DNA from: Cryptomeria japonica
Taxonomy: Eukaryota > Streptophyta > Pinopsida > Cupressales > Cupressaceae
DNA length: 64,000 nucleotides
Direction of reading: 5' to 3'
Assembly (NCBI RefSeq): GCF_030272615.1
Contig: NC_081406.1
Location: forward strand, 479,288,900 to 479,352,899
Shown: one piece after another, positions 33,961-46,590 of the stretch
Layout of the letters: each line of letters starts with the position of its first letter
Position numbering within the stretch: position 1 is the stretch's first letter
Notes under the pieces: model-generated
Database searches by the model: none
What the model saw: only the letters and a program-made list of their open reading frames with translations
What the model was told of the DNA's origin: nothing
Position numbers and translations under genes: made by a program

Positions 33961-36306
33961 AAATATTTTTTTATTATTTTTTTTTTCTATATATATATTT
34001 TTTTTTAAATTCTTTTGAATCGAATTTATTTCGATTGTGCATTCCTTACCATTCTTTTTAATATTTGATTTTTTTTTTGAAAGAAAAACAATGAAATAAC
34101 CCCATTTAATGGAATGAAGATAAACCAAGATAACATCCCCATTTAATTCTTTCACAGTCCCACAAGGGTCTGAAATAATTTTTCTTTTTTTAGAATGACC
34201 AAAAATACAAAATGGGAAACCCTTTTCTTTTCCAGTAGTCATGATTCCCTAAAAACCCAAGAAAACTTTCAAATGGGTAGGATTTATTCAAAACCCTTGA
34301 ACCTTTTAACATTCTTGATCTAAAACATAACCAATATGGATTTTTTTTTTTCAAAACAAATAGAATTTCATGAGGAAGTAACAAACACATTTTTTTTTTA
34401 TTCACAATGAAATAAGGGATAACAAGAAACCTACCTCCTTTAGCTTTCCTAGCAAGGATTTTTGAAGAAGAGCCCACCTGTAGGAAGAAAAATCCATCCT
34501 CCCAAAATCTCCCCCTTTCTTTTCTCCAAAGAGCCCCCAAAAAGAAGAACCCCCAAAAATATTTCAACAACTAGGTTAAATGAGAAACCCCCTTTTTTTA
34601 CCTAATTTTCAATTTCGAATTTAAGCATTTTTTTTTTTTAAATAAAAGAAAATGAAAATCATTCCTTTCCACTATTCAATACATCTTATTCGCTTTTCTA
34701 ATTAAAATTAAAATGCTTCTATTTCTTATTTAATTCTAATTTTAATTTCTCCATATTACTTTAGCCAACATTTATATTTTGAACTATTAACAAGGGTAAG
34801 GTATTTAGGTTAATTTAAATTTCCAAAAATCAATCCTTTATACTATATCAACTTTACAAGTAAAAAGAATAATTTACTTTAAATAATAAAATTTACCCTT
34901 TCTTTTCCAAAATGCGAAAATGATTAATTTATTTCTATTTCCCAATGACTTTAAATCTTCCTTTCTAAAAACGCATAACTAATTGAATTCGTTATTTAAA
35001 ATTAACTATTAAATTAACTCGCTACAACATAATAAAGCGACCCTTTTTAATAAACGACTAATCTCATGAAGGGAACCTATTTATTCTAATTTTCTCAACT
35101 ACTAATGTGTAAATGAACACATTAATTCAAGTTAAATACTTTAAGCTTGCTACAATTATAATTAAAGCGATCTCTTTAACTTAATGATTAATCATATAAA
35201 AGAAAACTACCTATTTTAAATTTCTAAATTACTAATGCATGCATTCACACATTAAATTGGATTAAGTACTTAGGATAACAAACTCCACTTACCCCGCACA
35301 AGGCACGCAAACTGAGAAAGTCCACCAATCACATGACACGCAACCCAAACAAAAAGAAAACCCCATGAACCACATACGACACTCACCTGACCATGGCTAA
35401 GGCAAGACGAGAATTTTATGACCCCTAAATCCAAATTCTAAGGATGTAGGAGGTTTACTCAAACCTGTGAATCCCGAAGGAGATGAACCTTGCCCTAGGC
35501 GGTGTTGTACCTACAATCTCCTGCACCCATGAATCACGCAAGCATACATATACATATACATATTCAATGAAGGAGTTAGCTTGAGATTTATCACAAGAGT
35601 TAGGAAACAATTACATTTACACAAGAATCGATGCAAAAGCATAATAATAGGTATGCACGATTATTTATATTATCTAAACTCCACATTGCATCATGGTTAA
35701 CCTACCATTCAAGAATGCCACATAGGAAGTCAACTAAGGTCAAATGGGTTTTACAAGTCCGACCAGGGTAGGGGCATTACATGACTCCCATTTGTGATTG
35801 AGCAGTGAGCTCTAGGCTGCTGGCCTTTCTGCATGTGCAGACCCCTCTTTGTACACTTACTATCTGTAGTAGTATCATCTGATTGTGGGTAAGGTTTCCC
35901 ACCGTGGTTTTTCCCCTTACAGGGTTTCCACGTACAAATATTGGTGTCATGTGTTGTGGATGACTTTGTGTTTATGTTTCATGCATTAATTCTTACCGGT
36001 ATGGCAATTTACTATTAACACTGTCTACCGGCATACTTAACTGGTTTACCGGCATTAAGCATTAAGTTGGTTAATAATTTTTTGGTTTGAATTTATTAGA
36101 GAACTAATTTACCCCCCCCCCCCTCTCAGTTGTCTCCGGGACCTAACAATATATATTTAACCAAGATGTCGAATGTTACATTATATTTGCAGGGATTTAA
36201 TATTCTATTTTTTTTTCTTCTATATAAAAGCAGGATACATGATTAATTTATTTTTCCTAAAAGAAAAATAGTAGCTTAGTGTTAGATTTAGAATATTCGA
36301 CATTAA

Positions 36307-36307
<1 letters not shown>

Positions 36308-36350
<43 letters not shown>
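36308..36350. repeat. (TA)n microsatellite
   Basis: TA run in the right part of the G 3' LTR, at the site where the solo Copia LTR interrupts the first LTR pass. Confidence 0.9.
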
Positions 36351-36354
<4 letters not shown>

Positions 36355-37515
36355 CTGCATTACCATTACTTAGAGCAGTATATTCTCATTAAAACAGAAT
36401 AGAATAAATTTTATTTTCTTTCAATAACATATAGTTTTCTTTTGATTTAAAATAACAATACCTAGATTAATCTATTTTCCATTACATACGCATTTTCTAG
36501 AAAAATAAATTTAGCAGAAATAATTTTATTTACAGCTGCAACTAAACCTTTTTAAAATCCATTTGTTCAATAAACAACAAGGTGTAATGCAAGATTAAAA
36601 CCAACTCTAAGATGTCTATTAATCTTTCTTTTGTGTAAACTATAGACATAAATCAATATTTCATTTCTTTTATTAATAACTACACTACTAACATTTAATT
36701 TCTTTTTCTTAGAGAATGACATTAAAAGAAAAAGGAAACAACTTTAAATCTACATCTATTTTTCCTCTTTCCCTTATCAAAGTGTATTTCTTTTTCAATA
36801 GCTAATAAGGATGAAATAAAATTTCATTCCTATTTTATTTCAAGTAATAAATATCTATAAAGAAATAACTCAAATATCTGTTTTTTTCTTTGCAAGGGTA
36901 TGCTCAAGTAAAAATACATCTTTATTTTTTTTCTTGAAATGAAACTATTCAAACAAATATGTTTATTACATCATGATTTCTCTCACTAAAAATACGGAGA
37001 CTACAAGGTCAAGCCTCTCATTTCTACCAAATGAGGGCTTGCCAAATACATTTATTTTCTTGCAACTAAATACATTAAAAATATAGGATCATGCCATAGA
37101 TTCCCTTTCCAAACTCTATTCCCAAGCCAACCTACAATAAAAAATTTTAGGTTGTGACCATGGAGGCTCACATCCCAACCTAGGCTTACATGAAGCCACC
37201 CCCCAGCTAGGAGAACCAAAGCTAAACAAGTTACACACAAACATAACCACACAAGCTAGAATAAATCACAACACAAGAACTCCCAACCCAAGGATAAACA
37301 AAGTCACTTAAGTGACTATTTCTTGAGGGGTGAAGGTGGATCAAGTACCTAGAGGAGAAATCTGCAAGTAGGAGAACATAATGCCTTTGCAAGGCTACCA
37401 AGTAGAATATGCACAAGTTCAAACTTGACCCAAAAATACCCTTATGTCCCCCATGGCATACATGCCCAAATCTCCCCTTATGACCCCCATTGCATAAACA
37501 TAAAATACTATGCAA

Positions 37516-37635
37516 CAAGGGTTCCATAACCCTTGTGTATCACTCTCTTCCAAAGAGAGTCTCTACACTCTTAGATTGTCATACAACCCTTCACCCCAAG
37601 GCTAGTCTACCCTCCCAAGAGAGAGTATGGCCTTG
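37516..37635 (-). promoter_or_regulatory. Stem-loop cluster in G 3' LTR
   Basis: SL1 CAAGGGT...ACCCTTG (37516-37535), SL2 ACTCTCT-TCCAA-AGAGAGT (37542-37560), SL3 CAAGGC...GCCTTG (37597-37635). The group lies about 500 bp downstream of the TATA box on the minus strand, so it would be in the transcript leader. Role unknown. Confidence 0.65.
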
Positions 37636-38052
37636 AAATACCCCAAACAATAAAAATGATACAAGCAATGTAAAATAAACACAAGAAGAACTCAAACATC
37701 TTCCATGACTACAAAGAAACAACCAAAAAAGAGCACAATCAATCTTCAACAATTTACAAAACAACACATAAAGAAGGTATTTCCACCAACCTTAAAACCT
37801 GCAAATGGGGTGAGTAGAAGTTGTAGGAGAGCTGCCCAATCCACTAATCTTTTGCTTCTCAAGACTTAGCCAAAAACTCAATACCAAAATTCTCAAACTT
37901 CTCAAGATTATATGTCTCCAAAAATGGAAAGTGGGTAATCACCATTCTCCCTCTCAAACCTTTCCCTAATAAGACACTCCTCACTCTTTCCAATCCTCTT
38001 GGGAAGGGTGAGAGATTTTCATCGGTTGGTCTTCCAAACACCTTACAAGCTC

Positions 38053-38060
38053 TTTATATA
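38053..38060 (-). promoter_or_regulatory. TATA box in G 3' LTR
   Basis: The minus strand reads TATATAAA within CCTTATATAAAGAGC, about 1.04 kb into the LTR. The same place in the 5' LTR (about 47128-47138) reads TTGTATAGAGA, a degraded box. Confidence 0.6.
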
Positions 38061-39095
38061 AGGCACCCTAAAAAGATAAAAGAAAATAGGGAAGAGCAAA
38101 TATCACTCATTAGGAAGGTTGTCTAACCTAGGTAAGATCCTCAAAAGTTGAAATTGGACCATCTTGAAAAACTCAACTTTTGAGGTGACTAGACAGTCAC
38201 TAGAGAGTGGACACATGGCTAAAATTGGCCTTTACCCATAGGTACATCATATGTCCCATTAAAAATGCCCCTAACCTGACCTTAGGAGTTAGTTTAACCC
38301 TCTAGAAACTCACCCAAAGTTTACCTACGGGTCAACCTTGAGTTGACCTTTCTAATGGCTCCCTATCCAAGACTTTCTTGGGACCATACTAGGATATTTG
38401 AAAAAAACATTGGTAAAACAAATTCCTTCCAAGGGATATGTCACTGCCAACTCACTTTACAACACATGTGTCAAGTGATACCACAAAATTACACATCACT
38501 TAAATACACATGGCAATGTCCATTTGTTGGAATTAATAAATTTAACAAATTCAAATTAAACACACATCCAAGCATAAACATTTACAAATAAAACACATTT
38601 ACACATGACATGTTGTCTCTCCAAATAGACAACCCTTGGATTCACAAACGCACATAGGTTTAGGCTTGATTCTCCTAATAGTTTCCATGGTCACATAGAT
38701 CAGTTTTCTTGCACATTGCACTTTGCACATTAGTAATTCCAAAAATCACATATAATATTATCATTTGAAAAGAATATAATTCAGAAATTTGCACACAATT
38801 TCAATTATAATAATCAAGTTTCCAATTATCCAATAAAATCCACATAAAATAATCTACTAAATGACATCATCATAATCATCATGAAATTTAATCATTTATA
38901 AAGCATGCATCCATCATTTCTAGCATCAAAATAAAGTACTGTAAATTAGAGATAAATGGCATACACCATATCAATGTTATCCAATCATTGGATCATATAG
39001 AATTAATGTCCATAATGTATCAAAATAAAGTATCAATAATAGGTCCAACATGAAAATAACTAAAATGCTATGACAGCTCAGGGTAGGGCCTCACA

Positions 39096-39111
39096 CCCTC
39101 CCCCTCTAGGT
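39096..39111 (-). promoter_or_regulatory. G polypurine tract
   Basis: The minus strand reads CTAGAGGGGGAGGG just before the LTR start TGTGAGGCCC. This sets the inner end of the 3' LTR. Confidence 0.85.
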
Positions 39112-39114
39112 ATG

Positions 39115-40540
39115 AACTTTCTCCTAGTGTTTATCAAAATGATGGGGGTACTAAGATCTCTTCCATACTATGTCCTCCCATGATGTCATAACCTCATCAT
39201 AACAATCCCAATGGACCCTAACCTAGTCCAACTCTCGACCTTGAAGAGCCAGCATCCGGCGAGCCAAAATGCGAATGGGCTCCAAAGCTAGCTACCCATC
39301 TGACTCCACCTGCAAGGCATCCCAATCTATAATATGAAACTCATCATAAATATATTTCCTCATAACTGATACATGAAACACATCGTGGTTGCGTGATAGG
39401 CTAGGTGGAAAATCTAGGCGATATGCAACTGGTCCTATCCTCTCAAGGATCTCAAATGGTCCAACAAAGCGAGGTCTGAGCTTAGAACCCTTTCCATAAT
39501 AGATTGGACTCTTATGTGGTCGCACTCTCAAGAAACATTTGTCCCTAATCATGAAGCTAAGATCTATCCTCTTCGCATCTGCATACTTCTTTTGTCTATC
39601 TTGTGCCTCTCTAAGGCATCGTCTAATCAAATCCACCCGCTGCTCCATATCATGAACTATCTTAGGACTAATAGCTACTTTATCCTCAATGCGGTCCCAA
39701 CTCAAAGGTGTCCTACAAGGTCTGTCGTATAAAGCCTGAAAAGGTGGCATCCCTAAAGAAGTGTGATGCCCATTATTATAGGCAAAATCAACCAAAGGAA
39801 GGTACTCTTCCCATCTAGTCTGATGATCCATGATGTACATATGGAGCATGTCTTCTAACACCTGGCTTACCCTCTCTATCTGTCCATCCTTTTCTAGATG
39901 ATAGGTTGTGCTAAAGTTGAGTCTAGTATCCATTATTGCCTACAACGCCCTCGAAAAGGAAGAAGTGAAGAGGGAATCACTGTCTAAGATAATCTTGTGT
40001 GGAATGTCGTGAAGTTTGGCAATATCCCGCAAGAATACTTGTGCCACAATTGGTGTTGTGAAGGTAGTCCGAACTGGTGAGAAGTGGGCCATTTTGGTCA
40101 ACTTGTCAGCTGTCACCATGATGGCATCATGACGACACGATGACATAGGATGACCAATGAAAAAATCCATCGATATAGTATCCCACTTCCACTCTAGTAT
40201 CGCATGAGACTGGAGCAACCCACCTGGATGGTGGTGCTCCACCTTGACTCTCTGGCACTCAAGGCATTAGACTACTAGTACAACAATGAATTGTCACATA
40301 CCTGGCCAATAATATAACTGTCTCAAATCTGCATGCATCTTCTTAACTGCAGGATGTGCTACATAAGGAGCTCTATGAGCCTCCATCACAATGAAATCAT
40401 GCAATCCTCTGGAAGAAGGTACATAGATGTGCCCTCTATGGCATAGTAGTCCATCGAACTCTAATGAATTGTCTACATACTTCCCTTCTAGGGTCCCCTG
40501 ATATCGCACTACTTGACATACCTCTAAATACCACTCATCC
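39115..40540 (-). pseudogene. G integrase with chromodomain-like tail
   Basis: Pieces at 40294-40509, 39940-40242 and 39292-39933 share one frame. The zinc-binding part has H-P-A-V-K-K-M-H and C-L-E-C-Q (separated by stops near 40270-40290). The catalytic core shows S-M-D-F-F-I-G, D-S-D-S-L-F-T and Q-I-E-R-V-S-Q-V-L-E-D, that is the D, D and E. After the K-L-R-P-R-F-V-G-P-F-E-I-L block and H-D-V-F-H-V-S, the reading passes three or four stops to V-R-V-H-W-D-C-Y and S-W-E-D...Y-P-H-H-F near 39130-39200. This ending has the shape of a chromovirus chromodomain, although the aromatic pocket is not clear. Chromovirus chromodomains steer integration to heterochromatin. Broken. Confidence 0.82.
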
Positions 40541-40639
40541 TCTTGCAGCTACTGCAATATACGATCTCTCAAATTTGTGTCTATAGACATGGAGCATATC
40601 TCATGGCATCTACTACTCAAGGAATCTGCAACTACATTC

Positions 40640-41900
40640 TCTTTCCCCTTGATGTAGTGAACATAAAAATCATACTCACATTAAAAACTCCATCCATCTT
40701 CTCTGATGAGCATTAATATTAGGCTGAGTGAATATGTACTACAAGCTCTGATAATCTAAATGAAGCTCAAAATGATGACCCAAAAGAAAATGTCTCCACC
40801 TCACAAGTGCGTAGACCACTATTGCAAGCTCAAGGTTATGACTAGGGTAGTTAAGCTCATGATTCTTAAGTTTCCTAGACTCATACGCTATAACTCGACC
40901 CTCCTGCATAAGTACTACTCGTAAACCATCCAAGGAAGCATCTGTGCATACTATGAAATCGACCAAAGGATCTGGCACAATACAAATAGGTGCACTAGTG
41001 AGTGCCCTTTTGAGTTCCTGAAAGGCCCTCTCACACCTTTTTATCCAGTTGAATTTCTTTCCCTTTTGCTGAAGATATGTAATAGGATGTGCAACCCTAG
41101 ATAGCCCCTCAATGAAGTGTCTGTAGTACCTTGCTAGACCCATGAAACCCAGACTTCTATCACACTAGTTGGTGGAGGCCAATCCATAATAGCTCTAATC
41201 TTCGATGGGTCAATTGAGATCCCATCAATGGATATAACATGTCCTAGATATCTGACCTTTGATCTAAAGAATGCACACTTCAACAGACTTCCATACAACT
41301 AATTGTCTCTCAATCACTGCAATACCTACCTCAAGTGCTCCTTGTGCTCCTTCTCATCTTGAGAATATATCAATATATCATTGAGGAGGACAATCACAAA
41401 TCAATCAAGGAAAGTGTGGAATACCCCATTCATGAGACTCATGAATACAATTGGAGCGTTCGTGAGACTGAATGGAACCACAGTGAACTCATAGTGGCCA
41501 TACCTGGTATGAAAAGTGGTCTTGTGGATGTTGCTCTCCACTATCCTCAACTGATGGTACTCTGACTTCAGATCTATCTTAGAAAATACTTTGGCACCCT
41601 GAAGCTAATCAAATAAGTCATCGATCCTAGGCAAAGGGTATCGGTTCTTGATGGTCACTTTGTTCAACTGCCTATAATCCATACATAACCAAAGGGATCC
41701 ATCCTTCTTTATGGAGATGACTGGTGCACCCCAAGGGGAGACGCTAGGACAAATGTGACCTTTCTCTAAGAGTTCCTCGAGCTGCATCTTGAGCTAATTA
41801 AGCTCATTAGTGGTTATCCTATATGGTTCTCTCAAAACTGGCTCAACTCTTGCTACAAGATCTATGTGAAAATCAATCTCCCTGCTAGGTGGCATACCAA
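40640..41900 (-). pseudogene. G reverse transcriptase and RNase H
   Basis: RT starts with [21 protein letters not shown] (about 41780) and M-D-Y-R-Q-L-N-K (about 41680). The catalytic block near 41380-41400 reads L-L-N-D-I-L-I-Y-S, where active enzymes have two adjacent Asp; the first is Asn here. RNase H (40739-41143) has C-T-D-A-S-L-D-G, Y-E-S-R-K-L and N-Y-P-S-H-N-L-E-L, with the usual Glu of the Y-P-x-H/T-x-x-E motif displaced or lost. Frame changes lie between RT and RNase H and near 40690, where H-Y-I-K-G-K-E-N-V-V-A-D-S-L can be read. Inactive. Confidence 0.85.
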
Positions 41901-42379
41901 GTATCTCAGAAGGAAACACGTCTACAAATTCCTCAAGGATAGGATGATCATCTAGGGAAGGCTCCTTCTCATTCTCTTCCTCTCTATCACTAATGGTGAT
42001 GGCAAGTAACTGACATCCCTTTCACATGTTCCACTTAAGCTACATAGCGGAAATCATATGAAGTGATAGAGTCTCTGAATCCCTGAAATTACTATGGAGG
42101 TACCCTAATTGTTCACACAATTGATCTTTTTCCAGTGATAATCCATCTTGGCTCTATGGATGTATAGCTAATCCATGCCAAGAACAATGCCATAAGATCC
42201 TAGGGGTGTGACTTGAAGGTATACTAAGGTGGTTGTACTCCCAATCTGAAGCTAACAATCCCTAACCACTGACTCAATGAACACTCTAGCTCTTGAAGCC
42301 AACTCCACTTCCCAACTAACACCTTGCCTAGTTGCCACTAGCCCACAATGCTCCACAACCAATGGAGATATAAAATAAT

Positions 42380-42440
42380 TTGTAGCTCTTGAATCAAACA
42401 AGATAGAAACACTGCTACCCCCGATCATACTTGCAGCCTC
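42380..42440 (-). pseudogene. G protease active-site region
   Basis: The minus strand near 42420-42380 encodes S-I-L-F-D-S-R-A-T-N, matching the retropepsin D-S/T-G-A motif with Arg in place of Gly, a single GGA-to-AGA type change. Flanking sequence reads as protease with stops. It links gag upstream and RT downstream. Confidence 0.7.
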
Positions 42441-42899
42441 TATGACTGTGGCCCGATGTTCTGCCTAGCGGTTGTCAACCCCTGTGAAGACTCTGTGGGA
42501 CTTACCCATGTCCCCAAATGTAGGTTTCAAACCTTCCATCCATTGAGTGCCTGCCATATGACCCTATGGAAACTCTCTCGCCCTGTGTCCCATGGCCCCA
42601 TAAGTGAAACAAGCACCACATGTCTGAAACTAAACACCTTGTGTCCTAGAGTATCCCTGTCCTCCTATCCTACTTGATCCACTAAAACCACCCCTAGAGG
42701 ACTGTTGAGTCTGTGCTAGAGGTGTGTATGGAACTTGTGGTCACTAATTGCACCTAGGACCCTGTCTATGCCACTGCTTGGGCTTAAAGCCCTGCTGTCT
42801 CTATGGAGGCCTTTTCCTCTAATTCTACTATGGATACTGAGAAGGAGGGAGTTTAAAGGACACCAATGAATGCATGTGGTTACCCTTCCAGTGGGGTTT

Positions 42900-43809
42900 C
42901 TGAAACCCAAAGGACTAAGGTATAGGGTTTTGGTTCTGCTGCCAATCTCATGTGTCTTGAGGTCTTCCCTGAATCTCCTCTGATATCAAGGCCTTCTCCA
43001 TGACAACCCAAAGGCTTCCTGGAGCTGCCATCCTAACTGGTCCTGCTATATCGACATTCAATCCTCTAATAAACCAGTTGATGAGTAGCTTCTCGTCCTT
43101 CAGGTAGTCAACATAGGGTAAGAGCTCAAAGAACTTGCTCTCGTACTGGGACACTGAGAGACTCTTCTGCTGAAGGTCATGGAACTCATCAATCCTACAC
43201 TACCTAAAGTGCTCTGATAAGTATCTATCTCTGAATCTCTTCATAAAGGTGTCCCGAGTGACGGTGTCTGCAACTATGTCATTCTTATACTCCTCTTTCC
43301 TCCACCATGTGGAATTCATCCCTCTCAAAAGGTGAATAGCAATTCGTGCCTTCAAATTGATCTCATAGGGATGCAATCTGAATCACCTCTCAAGACTCAA
43401 TAGCCAAGCCTCAGCCTCTACCCCATCGGTAGATCCTGTAAATGATGGTGGCCGAAGACGTAAAATCTCTCTGATGTAATCCCCGAGATCATGGTGTGCT
43501 CTCTTAAACATTACTGGTGCCACAACTGGAGGTGGTTTAGGTAGACAGATTGACTCGACCTCATGCTCATCCTGGGCCTCTATATGGTTAGGAGGTGGAC
43601 TCCTACTCCTCTCCCTAGCTGCAGATCTATGACTCTGAATTCTGGTACTCTGCTTGATGATCTACTTCTAGGAGTCTATCATGAACTATTCCTATTAGGT
43701 TCTGAAGTGCAACCAAAATGTCTCGGTTAGGGTCAATCGGTTGTTTGGGAGGAGCTTCCTAATCACCATCTGGGACCGGTTCATCTCACATAACATCTTT
43801 GTGTGCCAT
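42900..43809 (-). pseudogene. G gag
   Basis: An ATG at 43809 lies about 190 nt after the LTR end and begins M-A-H-K-D-V. Gag continues with frequent stops and frame changes. The clearest piece is 42948-43154: S-Q-Y-E-S-K-F-F-E-L-L-P-Y-V followed by L-I-N-W-F-I-R-G-L, the Retrotrans_gag end seen in plant Gypsy elements. A phrase just upstream (F-R-D-R-Y-L-S-E-H-F-R, near 43200-43250) also fits. A zinc knuckle is not intact. Non-functional. Confidence 0.78.
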
Positions 43810-43985
43810 GTGAGCACGTCTAGGACCCCTGTCGTGCTTACGAGATTGTCGTGTAATTGACGACCTCCTTAATGATCAATAAAATAAAATAAAGTAAATA
43901 AATAAATGAATAATAATAATTTTTAAATAAAATAAAATTTTAAAGCGAAACGTAATGGAGAAAGGTTCCTAGTGTTGGAAACCTT

Positions 43986-43998
43986 TCTCTGATACCAA
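43986..43998 (-). promoter_or_regulatory. G primer binding site
   Basis: The minus strand reads TTGGTATCAGAGA two bases after the 5' LTR end, complementary to initiator Met tRNA. Confidence 0.85.
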
Positions 43999-45049
43999 AA
44001 TGTCATGCCCAAACTTTTGGGCAAAAACACAACAATTTTTTTTTTAAAACAACATAAAAATACTAAATATTCTACGATAGAGATGAGATAAATAAGTTTT
44101 GTGTAACTAAGGGTTATCTCAAGCATTAAAAGAACGAGTTCCTAAAGTTATTTTAATTAACTTTACAAATATAATTTTAAAATTTAAACTAGACTAATTA
44201 TACTCCAAAAGGGTTGTCACAACTTAATTTATCAACTTAATTAATTTACCCCAATAAAATTCTCCAATTATTAATCAAGAGATTTTAATTATCTCAAATA
44301 GTATTTAATTGCTCTAGGACAAATTAAAATAATGTTAACACTTATTTTAATCAATTTAGAATAATTAATTGAGCAAATGCAAATAATGTTTTTAAATTCG
44401 ACCAATAAAGTTAACCAAAATAAATATAATAATTTCTTAATAATTCACTCCACATTAATGTCAAATTTAATCCCCCTTAAATATTAAATATTAAATATTT
44501 AATATACGACCAATATTTACCCCTATAGTCTAAAATTAAACATTTTACTTTTAATAACATCCATTATTAAAATTTACAAAAGAAATTTAACTTAAACATC
44601 AATATATATATATATATGATTATTAACATATATATATATATATATATATACCTATTATATAGATTTCATTTAAAAATAATAACCCCAATAACAATTGTAG
44701 AAATAACTTTTCTAACAATGACTAAATCACAAATGGGGTTACCCATTTCAAATTTGAATAGGTTTCCCCCCCCTTTATTATTCTTTTATTATTAATATCT
44801 TTTGACAACCCTAACTAGGGTTTGTTTATTTTTATATCTAAACCCTATTCTTATTTTTATCAATAACTAATCCTAACCTGAAATTGGGTTAGGGCTTCTT
44901 TGTTTCTAACATTTTTTTTTTATTGAAATGTGTGTGTGTGCAGGTGTGGCGGCCGAGCAAGAAATGGATTGGAGCAACGATTTGTTAATGCTTTGACGGC
45001 TGAAGGTTTTCAGAGGGGGCGGTGGTGGTGGCCGCACGATAGTTTGCGG

Positions 45050-45290
45050 GCACCTTTGAGGATACCCACAGTGGCGGTAGTGTCGCTCACTATGATTACC
45101 CACAGTGGCGACCTCAGTGTCGTCCACTATGGTTATCCACAGTGGTGGCAGTGAAGCCGCCCACTGTGGATACCCATAGTAGTGGCCGTAGTGCCGCCCA
45201 CTGTGGTTACGCATAGTGGCAGCTGTGATGCCTCCCACTATGGATACCATAGTAGCGGTTGAGCCTCCACCATGGTTGTCCATGGTGGCG
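45050..45290. repeat. Tandem palindrome array in G 5' LTR
   Basis: About six to seven 37-39-bp units, each with CCACTGTGG...CCACAGTGG-like arms; the last reads CCACCATGG...CCATGGTGG. Arms change together in several units, for example ACTATGG with CCATAGT near 45235-45252. Confidence 0.88.
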
Positions 45291-46590
45291 GCCAAGGTAA
45301 AAAAAAAATTGATGAAAGTTTTTTTATTTTTTAATTTTATTTTACAATATATATATTATATATTATATATTTATATATGTGTATGTATATAAATTCTCAT
45401 ACCCAATACATTCACTCAGATTTAAATAATCTAATCTATTTTAACCACGATGTAGAATGTTACATTATATTTGCACAGATTTAATAATCTATTTTTTTTT
45501 CTTCTATATAAAAGTAGCATACATGATTAATTTATTTTTCCTAAAAGAAAAACACTAGCTTAGTTTTAGATTTAGAACGTTAGGCATTAACTTATATATA
45601 TAAAAAAATTAAATATGCATTACCATTACTTAGAGAAGGATATTTTCATTAAAACATAATAGAATAAATTTTATTTTCTTTCAATAACATATAGTTTGTT
45701 TAAACTATAGACATAAATAAATATTTCTTTTCTTTTATTAATAATTGCACTACTAACATTTAATTTATTTCATTTCTTTTTCTTAGAGAATGACATAAAA
45801 AAAACAAAGGAACCAACTTTAAATCTATGTCTATTTTTCCTCTTTCCCTTATCAACATGCATTTCATTTTCAATAGCTAATAAGGCAGAAATAAAATTTC
45901 ATTCCTATTTTATTTCAAGTAATAAATATCTATAAAGAAATAACTCAAATATCTTTTTTTTTCTTTGCAAAGGTATGCTCAAGTAAAAATACATCTTTAT
46001 TTTATTTCTTGAAATGAACTTATTCAAACAAATATGCTTATTACATCATGATTTCTTTCACTAAAAATAGGGAGATTACAAGGTCATGCCTCTCATTTCT
46101 ACCAAATGAGGGCTTGCCAAATACATTTATTTTCTTGCAACTAAATACATTAAAAATATAGGATCATGCCATAGCTTCCCTTTCCAATCTTTATTCCCAA
46201 GCAAACCTACAATAAAAGTTTTTAGGTTGTGACCATGGAGGCTCACCTCCCAACCTAGGCTTACATGAAGCCACCCTCGAGCTAGGAGAACCAAGGCTAA
46301 ATGAGTTACACACAAACATAAACACACAAGTTAGAAGAGCTCACAACACAAGTACTCCCAACCCAAGGATAAACAAAGTCACTTAAGTGACTATTTCTTG
46401 AGGGGTGAAGGTGGACCAAGTACCTAGAGGAGAAATCTGCAAGTAGGAGAACATGATGCATTTGCAAGGCTACCAAGCAGAATATCCACAATTTCAAACT
46501 TGACCTAACAATACCCTTATTTCCCCTATGGAATACAAGCCCAAATCTCCCCTTATGACCCCCATTGAATAAGCATAAAACACTATGCAA

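Larger units (their letters stand above)
31387..35781. mobile_element. E1: 4.4-kb solo-LTR-like insertion
   Basis: Begins TGTAATGCC and ends GGCATTACA, flanked by TGACT at 31382-31386 and 35782-35786. The 5' LTR of C2 shows the empty site with a single TGACT. The 5-bp duplication and TG...CA ends fit a solo LTR; no gag or pol is present. It shares its start and an island at 32868-32928 with E2. Contents: a degenerate 50-bp-scale array (31700-32530), a GC-rich palindrome patch (33746-33960), and otherwise AT-rich non-coding sequence. The open frames at 33682-34570 look spurious. Confidence 0.9.
25492..36148 (+). mobile_element. Copia LTR retrotransposon C2
   Basis: Plus-strand element: 5'-truncated 5' LTR (25492-26215), primer site, gag-pol (26273-30426), polypurine tract, and 3' LTR (30689-36148, interrupted by E1). 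The interior order is gag, protease, integrase, RT, RNase H, as in Ty1/copia. It lies in the G 3' LTR. The left junction is not a normal insertion edge: the first ~335 bp of its LTR are missing and about 37 bp of G sequence appear on both sides. The two LTRs differ at about 20 of ~360 comparable positions by eye, and pol carries six stops and a frameshift, so C2 is inactive. Confidence 0.9.
30689..36148 (+). repeat. C2 3' LTR, interrupted by E1
   Basis: Two pieces (30689-31386 and 35787-36148, with the TGACT duplication) make an LTR of about 1.06 kb ending GGGACCTAACA. The mate confirms that the sequence ran without a gap through TGTGACT before E1 entered. Confidence 0.9.
36149..39095 (-). 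repeat. G 3' LTR, right part
   Basis: Resumes the LTR after C2 and matches 45420-48171 closely down to the terminal GGGCCTCACA at 39095. It includes a TATA box (38053-38060, minus strand), the stem-loop cluster (37516-37635) and a TA-repeat (36308-36350). The open frames near 37052-37527 recur in the other LTR at 46127-46602 but show no protein character and are treated as chance. Confidence 0.85.

Noticed and set aside
33682-34570. Minus-strand frames of 186 and 126 codons in E1
   Set aside because: Low-complexity Lys/Phe/Gly-rich text in AT-rich DNA with no similarity I recognise; probably chance.
31387-35781. E1 as a DNA transposon, because of the 9-bp inverted ends TGTAATGCC/GGCATTACA
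   Set aside because: The ends are TG...CA with a 5-bp target duplication, there is no transposase, and E2 has the same LTR-style terminus; a solo LTR fits better.
37052-37527. Paired open frames repeated at 46127-46602 as a possible conserved protein
   Set aside because: They recur only because they lie in sister LTRs; frames are short, start within the LTR and have no domain character.
44906-45295. 129-codon minus-strand frame with Gly/His/Pro repeats, partly mirrored at 24693-25103
   Set aside because: It follows the palindrome array of the G LTR and is not preserved in the other LTR copy; likely a by-product of the repeat.
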